A stretch of DNA of 54,302 nt from Verrucomicrobiota bacterium (GTDB lineage: Bacteria > Verrucomicrobiota > Verrucomicrobiia > Opitutales > Opitutaceae). This document shows positions 1 to 7,776 of this stretch, one piece after another. Every line of letters starts with the position of its first letter. The stretch's first letter is position 1. The translations under genes and the position numbers were made by a program. The notes below the pieces were generated by a model. It had not been told where the DNA came from and did no database searches. It saw only the letters and a list, made by a program, of their open reading frames with translations. Location of the stretch: contig JACRKC010000050.1 in assembly GCA_016235555.1 (NCBI GenBank), positions 1-54,302 of the forward strand. The letters are read 5' to 3'.

Positions 1-25
1 GAAATAGGGTGACAAAGAACTCGGC

Positions 26-137
26 GGTTCGGGGAGCGCACCCGTCTCGGGTGCTGGGGCCGGCGTCTCGCCGGCACCTCCGAAGTCCTCGGCGAGACGC
101 CGAGGACAGCCCGCGGGACGCGGGCGCTCCCCGAACC
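26..137. repeat. palindromic intergenic repeat
   Basis: A 14-base arm at 26-39 (GGTTCGGGGAGCGC) is repeated exactly in inverted form at 124-137. Inside it, 62-73 (GGCGTCTCGCCG) pairs exactly with 90-101. The nested arms would fold into a long GC-rich hairpin. Nothing in 1-262 looks like a gene, so this element is the only recognisable content of the left flank. It resembles other palindromic elements between genes in this window. Confidence 0.7.
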
Positions 138-262
138 ACCGGGTGTCACTCAATTATGCGAGGTCTCGTTCCGCGGTGTGACGTTGGCGCCACAATGTTG
201 CCGACCGGTTCGGTGCCGGCGCTTCGCTCGTCGCTGCGGCCGCACGCACGGCGAGGCCCCGG

Positions 263-1777
263 CTACTCCGCCCGTCCAGTAAGCCGGGTCGGGCGTGCGC
301 CCGCGCCCACATTGTCCTCAATCTCAAGGTTGAGTGCGTCGCCGGCGAACTGCAGCCGGTAGGTGGTCACGAACGGTGTGTTGTAGCGCGCGAGTTTGAG
401 CGTGTAGGTGTCGGCACTCGTCCACGCTCCGCTCGTCGCGATTTTCTCGGTCGCGGCGCCCATAGTCATCGTGGATTTGCGCCACGTGCCGGCGCTGGCG
501 GCAAACTTGCGCTCGTCGCTTCCCACGCCGACAGAAAACTCCATCTCGCCGCTCGCACTCGCGGCCGGCCGCAACGTTAGCGAGGTGAGGTTCGCGGGAT
601 TCTTCGGCAGCGTGTAGCGCTTGCCCGCGACCGCCTTCGCCGTCTCAGCGGCGCTCGCGCCGGTCGGCGTGGGCAGCACGAGGCCCGCGAGCCGTGTGGT
701 AAGTTTCGCCTGCGCTGCGGCATCGGGCGCGAGAGTTTTTTCCTGCAACGCCGGCAGCAAACTTTCCCAGAGAAAATTCAGCACACCCTGCAAATCCCGC
801 GTGCCCGCCGTGATCGCGACGACCACATCGTGCTGCGGCAGCACGACGCAGAACTGCCCGTGCGCGCCGTCGCCGCGGACGATCCCGTGCCGGCAGCGCC
901 AGAATTGATAACCGTAGCCCTGCTCCCAATCGCTGGCCGGATTGCTGCCGTTCGACATCTGGCGTGACGTCGCGGCCTCGACCCACGCCGCGGGCACGAG
1001 TTGCCTGCCCTGCCACTGCCCTTTCTGGAGATAGAGCTGGCCGAAGCGCGCGATATCCTCGGTGCGCAGGTGCAACCCGAAGTTGCCGAAGGTCACACCC
1101 TGTTTGCTCGCGTCCCACTGCGGCTCGACGATGCCGAGCGGCTCGAACAGCCGCGGGCGCAAATAGTCGAGCATCGTCTGTCCCGTGACCTGCTGCACAA
1201 TGGCCGAGAGCATGAAACTCGCGGTGCCGTTATAGACGAACAGCGTGCCGGGCTTGTGCGCGACCGGCAGCGCGAAGAATTTTTTCACGAGGTTGTCCTC
1301 GGACGCCCACGGAAAGTTCGCGATATCCTCGCTGTGATGCCCGGTCGACATCGTGAGCAGGTCGCGCACGCGCATGGCGCGCAGGTTGGCGCTCGGTTTC
1401 TCCGGGGCCTGCTCCGGAAAAAACGACAGCACGGTGTCGTTCACCGTGAGCTTGCCCTCCGCGACTGCGAGGCCGACGGCCGTCGACGTGAAGCTCTTGC
1501 TCAAGGAAAACATCTGGTGCCGCTCGTCCGCCGCATACGGCGCCCACCAGCCCTCGAGGATCACCTGCCCGTGCCGCACGACCACGATGCCGTGCAGCGC
1601 ATCGATCTTCTTTTCCGACTCCTCGATCAGCCGCAGCAGGGCCGTCGACGACACGCCCTGCGCCTCCGGCGCGCTGCGCGGAAAGCGAAAGAGCATCGCG
1701 TCGGCTGCGCGCGCGGCGAGAGTGGCGGCGAGCGTCGCGAAAACGAAGACGAGGTGGCGGCGGGGTGATGAGACCAT
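263..1777 (-). CDS. exported beta-lactamase-family serine hydrolase
   Basis: Serine hydrolase of the class C beta-lactamase/penicillin-binding-like family, probably a periplasmic esterase or peptidase rather than a resistance enzyme. The chosen ATG at 1777 gives a signal peptide (MVSSPRRHLVFVFATLAATL, cut near ARA-AD). The open frame continues upstream to 1864, but that extension has no domain and would bury the signal peptide. The nucleophile motif SxxK is S91-L-S-K94. The tyrosine motif is Y182-N-G-T within LFVYNGTASFML, a variant of the usual YxN. A His-Gly element (GAHGQF) stands where the KTG box lies in true beta-lactamases. The last 150 residues form an extra C-terminal domain, also seen in relatives. 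Substrate unknown. 504 aa. Confidence 0.87.
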   Translation of the reverse strand: MVSSPRRHLVFVFATLAATLAARAADAMLFRFPRSAPEAQGVSSTALLRLIEESEKKIDALHGIVVVRHGQVILEGWWAPYAADERHQMFSLSKSFTSTAVGLAVAEGKLTVNDTVLSFFPEQAPEKPSANLRAMRVRDLLTMSTGHHSEDIANFPWASEDNLVKKFFALPVAHKPGTLFVYNGTASFMLSAIVQQVTGQTMLDYLRPRLFEPLGIVEPQWDASKQGVTFGNFGLHLRTEDIARFGQLYLQKGQWQGRQLVPAAWVEAATSRQMSNGSNPASDWEQGYGYQFWRCRHGIVRGDGAHGQFCVVLPQHDVVVAITAGTRDLQGVLNFLWESLLPALQEKTLAPDAAAQAKLTTRLAGLVLPTPTGASAAETAKAVAGKRYTLPKNPANLTSLTLRPAASASGEMEFSVGVGSDERKFAASAGTWRKSTMTMGAATEKIATSGAWTSADTYTLKLARYNTPFVTTYRLQFAGDALNLEIEDNVGAGARPTRLTGRAE

Positions 1778-1935
1778 GGCGATGCGGGGCGAGGTGGCGG
1801 TCCGGGGCACCGCAGATTTGTGGGCAACCGCCGGCGGTGCACGACCGAAACGGCGCTCCAACAATCGCGCGCCAGCCGGAGCTTGGCGGCTGCGGCGCCG
1901 TCGTCATCATCGCGCCCGCGTCCACCCCTGTGCCC

Positions 1936-2457
1936 ATGAAAATCTTGTCCCTGTCCCGGCTCGTCCGGCCGACCGTGATGGCCCTTGCCGCCTGGTGGCC
2001 GACGGACTGCGCCCGCGCTTCGGAGCGCCCGGCGCCGCCGCCAGCCCTGATCGCGCAGCCCTACGCTCTGCCCGCGATCAACGAAGTGGTCCCGCTGCCC
2101 GCGATCAAAAAGATCTGCGCACACTACGGCCTCGCCGCGCTCTGGGCGAAGATCGAGCGCGACCCACCGCCGCTGCCGTTCAAGAGCGACGGCGCCTCAG
2201 GCTGGTTCGACACGTGGAAGGGCGTGAGCCTTTATCCCGCCGCGTTTCTGCACGACCTGAAATACTGGGCCGGTTACCCCGGCGAAGACGTCGAGCGACT
2301 CATCGCCGACGCGGAGCTCATGATCGACGTGGCGCGCCTGCTGAACTCAACGGAGATGGCCGAGACGATGTTCCACGGCGTGCGCGTGGGCGGGAGCGAA
2401 AAGTTGCCGACCTCGTTCGCGTGGGGTTTCGGGCGGCCTCCCGCGGCGAAGAAATGA
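1936..2457 (+). CDS. small exported protein of unknown function with His-Asp motif
   Basis: Protein of 173 aa that I cannot assign to a named family. The start at 1936 gives a hydrophobic N-terminus (MKILSLSRLVRPTVMALAAW) that reads as a signal peptide; the frame is open upstream but looks non-coding. The conserved-looking core is residues 85-165, with FLHDLKYWAGYPGEDVE and, later, FHGVRVGG. The His-Asp pair at 106-107 followed by Tyr110 recalls small secreted phospholipase A2-type proteins, but the calcium loop and cysteines of that fold are not evident, so this is only a suggestion. It is divergent from the serine hydrolase, with 158 bases between the two starts. Confidence 0.65.
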   Translation: MKILSLSRLVRPTVMALAAWWPTDCARASERPAPPPALIAQPYALPAINEVVPLPAIKKICAHYGLAALWAKIERDPPPLPFKSDGASGWFDTWKGVSLYPAAFLHDLKYWAGYPGEDVERLIADAELMIDVARLLNSTEMAETMFHGVRVGGSEKLPTSFAWGFGRPPAAKK

Positions 2458-2529
2458 GCTGCGTGCCTCACCTTCGCCGAGGTGTCGGGAATTATCCACG
2501 TGCAATCAATCCGGCCCGATCAGTCCCAA

Positions 2530-4173
2530 TCATTTGCCGCGCTTCTTTTCCGCCACCTCCCGCGCGGTGCGGCTGACCTCGATCATTCGATCCTGGAGTC
2601 TGCGCACCTCGATCTGCGCCCTGAGCGTGTCCAACTGGGTTCCGACCAAGAACGCCGGCGCCTGCGAGACGACGCGCTCCCAGTCGGTGACCCGGCGGAC
2701 AACCCTTCTCGAGCCCGACGACGACTCTTCGATGGATCGGGTCTCCTGACTTATCAGCCGGGTTAGCTGTTCGCCCTGCGCAGCGGTCATGGGCGAGTCC
2801 GTGCGAAAGACCGAGCCGGCGAGCTCGCTGGCGAAGGTGGCCGCGGTTTGAAGGCGATTGTGCTCGGCATAAAGCTTGTAGCCGTCCGGCCCGAGCAACG
2901 CCATCAACTCCTTGTCCCAACTCATGAGGCCATCGACGAGCAACTGCGACACGGAGGGATCGCTCGTCGAGACTCCGCGTGCCGCTGCCGAGGAAATCAC
3001 TTCAAGCTGTGCCTGACTGTGCTCGGTGCGGTTGGCCTCGAACCGGCTGATTTGTTCCGGCGTGAGTTTCAGCGCCGTGTAGAGCGCGCCGAATTTCTGC
3101 CGCAGTTGCGCCCGGGTCTTTTCGCCATTGAGCCGGAAATACTCCGGATCGGAGAGCATCGGATCGACGCTGATCGGCACCGGCCCGGATGCGCCTGCAG
3201 ACGACGACGCTCCGGTTCCTGCCGATGGTGTGGCGCGAGCGGCCGCGAGTTCCTTCTCCAGGGTGGCGGCGCGCGCCTCGCCTGCCTGCGCGGCCTGTTC
3301 CACTGCGCGCAGGCGCCCGGCCTGCCGGGCTTGTTGCGCGCGCAGCGTGGCTGCCTCATCGCGCAACGCTGCGGCCTCCGCTCCGACGCGAGCGGTCGCC
3401 CGATGCTCGTGCACCGCCGTGCCTACGCCAACCACGCCGGCCACCACGGCGATTCCCGCCGCGAATTTTGCAGTGCTCATAAGTCCAAAGAGTCCCACCC
3501 CGACGGCACCGGCGGCCACGCTCGTCAACACGGTTCCGGTCACACTGGCGGCCAAGCCGGCCGGCGCACTGGCCAGGGCCTGGTTGGCGAGCGCCGCGGC
3601 GAGCGCTCCCGAAGTCGATGTGACGCCACGTTTCGCGAGCAACGCGTGAAGCTTGTCGAGCGCCCGGTCGATGCGCATGCGTGCGGCGTTTTCGGAAACC
3701 TGCTGTTTTGCCCCGACGGCGGCGAGTGGCTGGCCGGCAAAGTAACGCAACAGCACGGCCTCGCGATCGGCCTCACTCAGCTCGGCCAGCGCCTCGTCGA
3801 TGACGGGGCGAAGGCGGTCCCATTCAGTGTCGTTTCCGGAATCGCCCGACGTGGCATGCATGGCAAAGGCCTCCTGCTCGCGCCGTGCGCGGCGACGCTC
3901 GGTGCGCATCTCCTCGCTCGCGGCAAAGCGCGTGCTCGTGTGCAACCAGCCCGCGAGCGCCTCATGATGGGTGAGCGCGGCGGCTTTGCGGGCCAGGCGC
4001 GTCAAGACGTTTTGCGTCACGTCCTCTGCGCGATGCGCATCGCCGCCGACCTGCCGGAGTGCCGTAAAGTAAACGAGGTTGAGGTAGCGTCGCACGAGCT
4101 CGGCGAACGCCGCCTCGTCGTGTTCCGCGGCGTAGCGGCTGAGGAGTGCGGCATCGGAGGCGTCCATGTTCAT
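2530..4173 (-). CDS. ECF sigma factor with membrane-anchored C-terminal domain (copy 1)
   Basis: Sigma-70 family ECF factor of 547 aa, far longer than the usual 180-200 aa. Region 2 spans about 21-85 (FAELVRRYLNLVYF, DVTQNVLTRLARK) and region 4 about 130-180 (LSEADREAVLLRYF, ENAARMRIDRALDKLH). After a linker come one hydrophobic segment at about 236-253, a coiled coil at 265-312, and a C-terminal domain from about 355 containing KLTPEQISRF and LLGPDGYKLY. The sigma part would therefore be tethered to the inner membrane with the tail outside. Two paralogues lie downstream. Unlike them, this copy has no partner gene behind it. A second in-frame ATG lies two codons in (4167). The signal sensed is unknown. 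Confidence 0.88.
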   Translation of the reverse strand: MNMDASDAALLSRYAAEHDEAAFAELVRRYLNLVYFTALRQVGGDAHRAEDVTQNVLTRLARKAAALTHHEALAGWLHTSTRFAASEEMRTERRRARREQEAFAMHATSGDSGNDTEWDRLRPVIDEALAELSEADREAVLLRYFAGQPLAAVGAKQQVSENAARMRIDRALDKLHALLAKRGVTSTSGALAAALANQALASAPAGLAASVTGTVLTSVAAGAVGVGLFGLMSTAKFAAGIAVVAGVVGVGTAVHEHRATARVGAEAAALRDEAATLRAQQARQAGRLRAVEQAAQAGEARAATLEKELAAARATPSAGTGASSSAGASGPVPISVDPMLSDPEYFRLNGEKTRAQLRQKFGALYTALKLTPEQISRFEANRTEHSQAQLEVISSAAARGVSTSDPSVSQLLVDGLMSWDKELMALLGPDGYKLYAEHNRLQTAATFASELAGSVFRTDSPMTAAQGEQLTRLISQETRSIEESSSGSRRVVRRVTDWERVVSQAPAFLVGTQLDTLRAQIEVRRLQDRMIEVSRTAREVAEKKRGK

Positions 4174-4265
4174 CTACTAATGGCCGCCGGCGCGAAAACC
4201 GCACACGGAATTTTGCCCGGCGCGAGCCTTCGCGTCTGGTGGCGTCGAAAAGTATCTTCCGGTTT

Positions 4266-4360
4266 GTCATTCTGAGCGGAGCGAAGAATCCAGCAGGACG
4301 TTCGCACCTCCGAACACGCCACGATGATCCAATTGGATTCTTCGCTGCGCTCAGAATGAC
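4266..4360. repeat. inverted repeat GTCATTCTGAGC type
   Basis: The arm at 4266-4292 begins GTCATTCTGAGCGGAGCGAA. It is repeated in inverted orientation at 4334-4360 with one mismatch in 27 bases, leaving a 41-base loop. This type of palindrome is familiar as an intergenic repeat in many bacterial genomes. It lies upstream of the first sigma gene. The whole stretch 4174-4639 holds only repeats and no gene. Confidence 0.75.
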
Positions 4361-4386
4361 ACGTCCCTTTTATTCCAGCGTCACAC

Positions 4387-4480
4387 AGCTTTCAGACTTT
4401 CCGTTGTAGGCCCGCCCGCTGGGCGGGCAGCCGGGCCACCGGCCGGGCCTACAGTCAAAAAGCAAGGTGACGTTGGTATT
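4387..4480. repeat. 94-base dispersed repeat, copy 1
   Basis: This 94-base block, starting AGCTTTCAGACTTTCCGTTG and ending GTGACGTTGGTATT, recurs at 30165-30258 with only a few substitutions. The centre is a palindrome built on AGGCCCGCCCGCTGGGCGGG and its complement-like partner CCGGCCGGGCCT. A shorter relative of the central palindrome occurs near 45960-46009. No open frame or transposase belongs to it, so it behaves like a non-autonomous interspersed repeat. Confidence 0.75.
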
Positions 4481-4543
4481 GGGCGCTCTCTCGGCCGGAA
4501 GTGTGCGGCCGTAGCGAGCAGAACTCGTGCGGCGGCAAGTCTG

Positions 4544-4620
4544 AGGTGGGCCGTGCGCTCCGCGCACGGCCGGGATTGCGTCCGTCGGCCGGAGCCGCGC
4601 GCGGAGCGCACGGCCCACCT
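4544..4620. repeat. 22-base perfect inverted repeat, possible terminator of the TonB gene
   Basis: The arm AGGTGGGCCGTGCGCTCCGC... (4544-4565) is perfectly inverted at 4599-4620. The hairpin lies about 20 bases past the stop of the minus-strand TonB receptor gene and could end its transcript. No run of T follows, so a classical intrinsic terminator is not claimed. Confidence 0.6.
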
Positions 4621-4639
4621 TTCAACTGCAACGTTCCGC

Positions 4640-7627
4640 TCAGAACGTCCCCTTGACTCCGCACGTCAGCACCGTGCCGAACGTGACGTATTGGGTGATG
4701 AACGAGGGGTCGATCTGGTAGCGGTATTCCGGGACGTTGAAGATGTTCCGCGCCTGGAAAAACACGCTGGCGCGCGGCGTGATCTGGAACGTGCCGTTCA
4801 CGTCGATCATCGTGCGGAGCTTGCGGTAGGTGATGTTGCCGGTGGAGCTCATCGGGGTGTCGTCGGTCCACTTGCCGCTCACGCCGAGCGACACGCGGCG
4901 GTGCCGGTAGCTGAGCGTGCCGCCGATCATGTGCGGCACCATGCCGGGCCGGATCGAGGAGGCGTAGGTGCGCGTGTAACTCGCGGAGGCATTGAGACCC
5001 TTCAGCGCCCCGGGCAGAAACGAGAGCGCCTGCGAATATTCCACGGTGTAGCCGCGGATGCGCATGACGCCGTTGCGGTTGGCGACGGAGAGGAAGCGGT
5101 AATTGGCGTAGGTGGGATCATCTTCGTAACCAAACGCCGACGCGGGAAATTCGTCGCCGACCACGCTGTCGGTGATCTCGTTTTGAAACGCCGTCACCGC
5201 CAGGCTGCCCACCGGCTCGAAATAATACGCGAGGCGACCCGTGAGATTCTTCGCGCGCTCCGGACGCAGGTTGGGATTCGGCACGTCGACCGTCTGCGCC
5301 GTCTCGTTGAAAACCCACACGCCGCCGAGATTGTTGAACGCCGGGCGCGAGATCGTGCTGCTGTAGCCGAGGTGGGCCTGCAGGTTCGGCGTGACGTTGT
5401 ATTTGGCACTGACGGAAGGGAACAGGTTGTCGTAGCCGCTGCCGCGGGAGACCTTCGGCAGACTCATGAACTGGTAGACCAGCCCCGGAACCGTGGTCGC
5501 GCGGCCATTGGCGGCCGCCATCGTGTAGCCGGCCGCGCGCACCTGCGCAGTGCTCCGGGCCTGAAACTCGCGCGTGGCGAAGCGCGAGTCCTCCCACCGC
5601 AATCCGCCTTGGAGGTTGAGACGGCCGAGCTTGGTGTTGCCGAGCAGGTAGGTCGCGACGAAGCGCTCCTTGATGTAGGTGGGGTTGGCAATGTAGGCCG
5701 TGTAAAAATTCGCCGCGGTCGAGAGATCCGTGAAGTTCTCCGGCCGCGTCAGGAACATCTCGCCCAGCGCGACGCGGTTCGGGAAGGTCGGCGGCCGGCC
5801 CGAGTTCGACGACACGTTGACGCCGTGGCCGAGTTCCCAGCGGTAGTCGGGAAACGCGATGCCGGCGAAGCTGCCAGTCGCGCCGCCGCCGGGGCCGTTG
5901 AATTGGTAGGTGTAAACGGCGTTGGGGTTGCGGAAGCGATGATACTCCTCGGTGGCCTTCGCGCCGAGCTTGAACCAGGTGGGCGCGCGCCAGCCGGTCG
6001 TGAACTTCGCGTTGAGCTGGCCCTGAAAAATCTCGTCCTCGGAATAGCGCCCCTCGTCGTTCGCGCGCGGGTTGGTGAAGCCCGCGAGATCGGCGAAGTC
6101 GCGACCGCCCGTCTGCGTAAGGGTCCAGTCGTTGTCGCGCGTGGAGGAGCGGCGCAGCGCGAGGCCGAGGCCGGTGAGCGCGGCGACGGGCGTGTTGACG
6201 GGGCCGCCGCGCAGCATCGCTTCGTATTGGTTCGTGGAGATCGAGTAGTTGAAGGCGGCGTCGACCACCCACTCGCCGCGGCGGTATTCGAGCTTCGGAC
6301 TGATGGTGCGCGTGCGGACGATCTTGTGCGAGTGGTTCTGGCTAAGGCCGAGCGAGGAGTTGGTGTAGTTGAACGCCGTCAGGCCGTCGCCGGTGACCGC
6401 GGCGCGGTTGGTCGCGGTGAACGTCGCCGTGCGGCCATCGAAGAAGGTGTCATACCAGTTATACATCGCCATCAGCGAGAGCACGAGGGAGGGCGTGGCC
6501 TTGAAATCGATCGTGAGCGTCGGCGTGAAACGCTCGCTCAGCTTCGGCTGCTGCAAAAACGCGACCGCGGTGATCACGCGCGGGCGCGGATCGGCGGCGG
6601 TGGGCGTGGCGTTGTAAGTGTAGTTCATGCGCCACTGGAGCGCGTATTGGTTGGACTCGCTGAGGTTGAGCACGACGCCGAGGCGGTCTTGGAGGAACAC
6701 GTCCGAATACTCGAGGATGCCGCCGGGACGGAACTTCCGCGTCTTCTTGTCGCCGGGGCCATAGCTTGGGCGCAGGGAGAAGTTGTCGCTGTTGGCCATG
6801 AAATTGACCTGCCAGCTGAGGCGCCGGCCCTTGCGCTCGAAGGCGCGTTTCGTCTTCAGGTTGATCGTGCCCGCGGGGGCGTTGGCATCCATGTCGGCGC
6901 TCGAGGTGTAATTCACCTCGATGCGGTCGATGCTGTTGACCGAGACTTGATCGAAGCTGAACGAGCGCGCGCCGGTGTCCGAGCCCTGCGAGGCATCGCC
7001 GCTCGCCATCTTGAAGCCGTCGACACTCACGCCGACATATGCGGGATCGAGCCCGCGCAGCCGCGGCCCGCGCGAGTCCGGCCCGACGTATTCGAGATCG
7101 ACGCCGGGCATGTTCTTGAGGAACTCGCCAACATTGCCCTCGGCGACGTCGCCGAAGTAGTCCGACGACACGCTGTTCGTCAGGTTCATCGAGTTGCGCT
7201 GCTCCATGATCGCCTTGGCGTTGCCCTCCCGCTCGGACGATACGACGAACGCGCCCAGCTTCAGCACGTCGGTGGCGCCCGGGCCGTCGGCGCGATTGGT
7301 GACTTCGAAATCGAGCGTGGCGGTCCGGCCTGGCGCCACTTGCACGGTGGAGCGCGCCGTGGTCGCGCCGGTGTAAGTCACCGTGACGACCGCCGCGCCC
7401 GCGGGCACCGGCGTGAGGCGGTAAGTGCCGTCGCGCTCGGTGGTCGCAACGAGCGCCGTGCCCTCGACGCGCACCTCGGCGTTCGAAAGGAATTCGCGCG
7501 TGGAAAGGTTGAGCACGCGACCGGTGATGGCGCCGGTGGCTGGGCCGGAGTGGTCGGCGGCGCGGGCCGGGAGGAGCAACCAGGCGGCAGCAACAAACAG
7601 AGACTTGAATGCAACGCGGGCGTTCAT
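4640..7627 (-). CDS. TonB-dependent receptor with N-terminal carboxypeptidase-regulatory-like domain
   Basis: Outer-membrane TonB-dependent receptor of 995 aa. The ATG at 7627 gives a signal peptide (MNARVAFKSLFVAAAWLLLP, then ARA-AD). Next comes a carboxypeptidase-regulatory-like beta domain (about 25-110; GAITGRVLNLSTREFLSNAE), then a plug domain with SSDYFGDVAEGNVGEFLKNM and LRGLDPAYVGVSVDGFKM, then the 22-strand barrel, ending in Phe (GVKGTF). Substrate is probably an oligosaccharide or other large ligand, as for related receptors in polymer-degrading Verrucomicrobiota. No neighbouring enzyme fixes it. A palindrome at 7722-7776 separates it from the DNA ligase gene upstream. Confidence 0.9.
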   Translation of the reverse strand: MNARVAFKSLFVAAAWLLLPARAADHSGPATGAITGRVLNLSTREFLSNAEVRVEGTALVATTERDGTYRLTPVPAGAAVVTVTYTGATTARSTVQVAPGRTATLDFEVTNRADGPGATDVLKLGAFVVSSEREGNAKAIMEQRNSMNLTNSVSSDYFGDVAEGNVGEFLKNMPGVDLEYVGPDSRGPRLRGLDPAYVGVSVDGFKMASGDASQGSDTGARSFSFDQVSVNSIDRIEVNYTSSADMDANAPAGTINLKTKRAFERKGRRLSWQVNFMANSDNFSLRPSYGPGDKKTRKFRPGGILEYSDVFLQDRLGVVLNLSESNQYALQWRMNYTYNATPTAADPRPRVITAVAFLQQPKLSERFTPTLTIDFKATPSLVLSLMAMYNWYDTFFDGRTATFTATNRAAVTGDGLTAFNYTNSSLGLSQNHSHKIVRTRTISPKLEYRRGEWVVDAAFNYSISTNQYEAMLRGGPVNTPVAALTGLGLALRRSSTRDNDWTLTQTGGRDFADLAGFTNPRANDEGRYSEDEIFQGQLNAKFTTGWRAPTWFKLGAKATEEYHRFRNPNAVYTYQFNGPGGGATGSFAGIAFPDYRWELGHGVNVSSNSGRPPTFPNRVALGEMFLTRPENFTDLSTAANFYTAYIANPTYIKERFVATYLLGNTKLGRLNLQGGLRWEDSRFATREFQARSTAQVRAAGYTMAAANGRATTVPGLVYQFMSLPKVSRGSGYDNLFPSVSAKYNVTPNLQAHLGYSSTISRPAFNNLGGVWVFNETAQTVDVPNPNLRPERAKNLTGRLAYYFEPVGSLAVTAFQNEITDSVVGDEFPASAFGYEDDPTYANYRFLSVANRNGVMRIRGYTVEYSQALSFLPGALKGLNASASYTRTYASSIRPGMVPHMIGGTLSYRHRRVSLGVSGKWTDDTPMSSTGNITYRKLRTMIDVNGTFQITPRASVFFQARNIFNVPEYRYQIDPSFITQYVTFGTVLTCGVKGTF

Positions 7628-7721
7628 GGTGGGGTGCGTGCAGCCTGAAATCCTGCCCGCGAGTCGCAACGCCCGAATCGCAACGCACCGAGCGCGGCAC
7701 CATCGCGCCGGCGCAAGCAAC

Positions 7722-7776
7722 GAGGCGGGACGCCTCGTCCACGACTGAGGCGGTCGTGGCTGAGGCGTCCCGCCTC
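7722..7776. repeat. palindromic repeat overlapping the ligase stop codon
   Basis: The arm GAGGCGGGACGCCTC at 7722-7736 is itself nearly palindromic. It is followed by GAGGCGTCCCGCCTC at 7762-7776. The right arm covers two bases of the ligase stop codon (7775-7777 on the minus strand). It may serve as the end of the ligase transcript. Confidence 0.65.

Noticed and set aside
263-1777. Antibiotic-resistance beta-lactamase
   Set aside because: SxxK is present, but the tyrosine motif and the KTG region differ from true class C enzymes and match the broad exported serine hydrolase group.
4553-7648. Open frame of about 1030 codons opposite the TonB receptor gene
   Set aside because: Arg/Ala/Val-rich antisense shadow; the minus-strand receptor has full domain structure.
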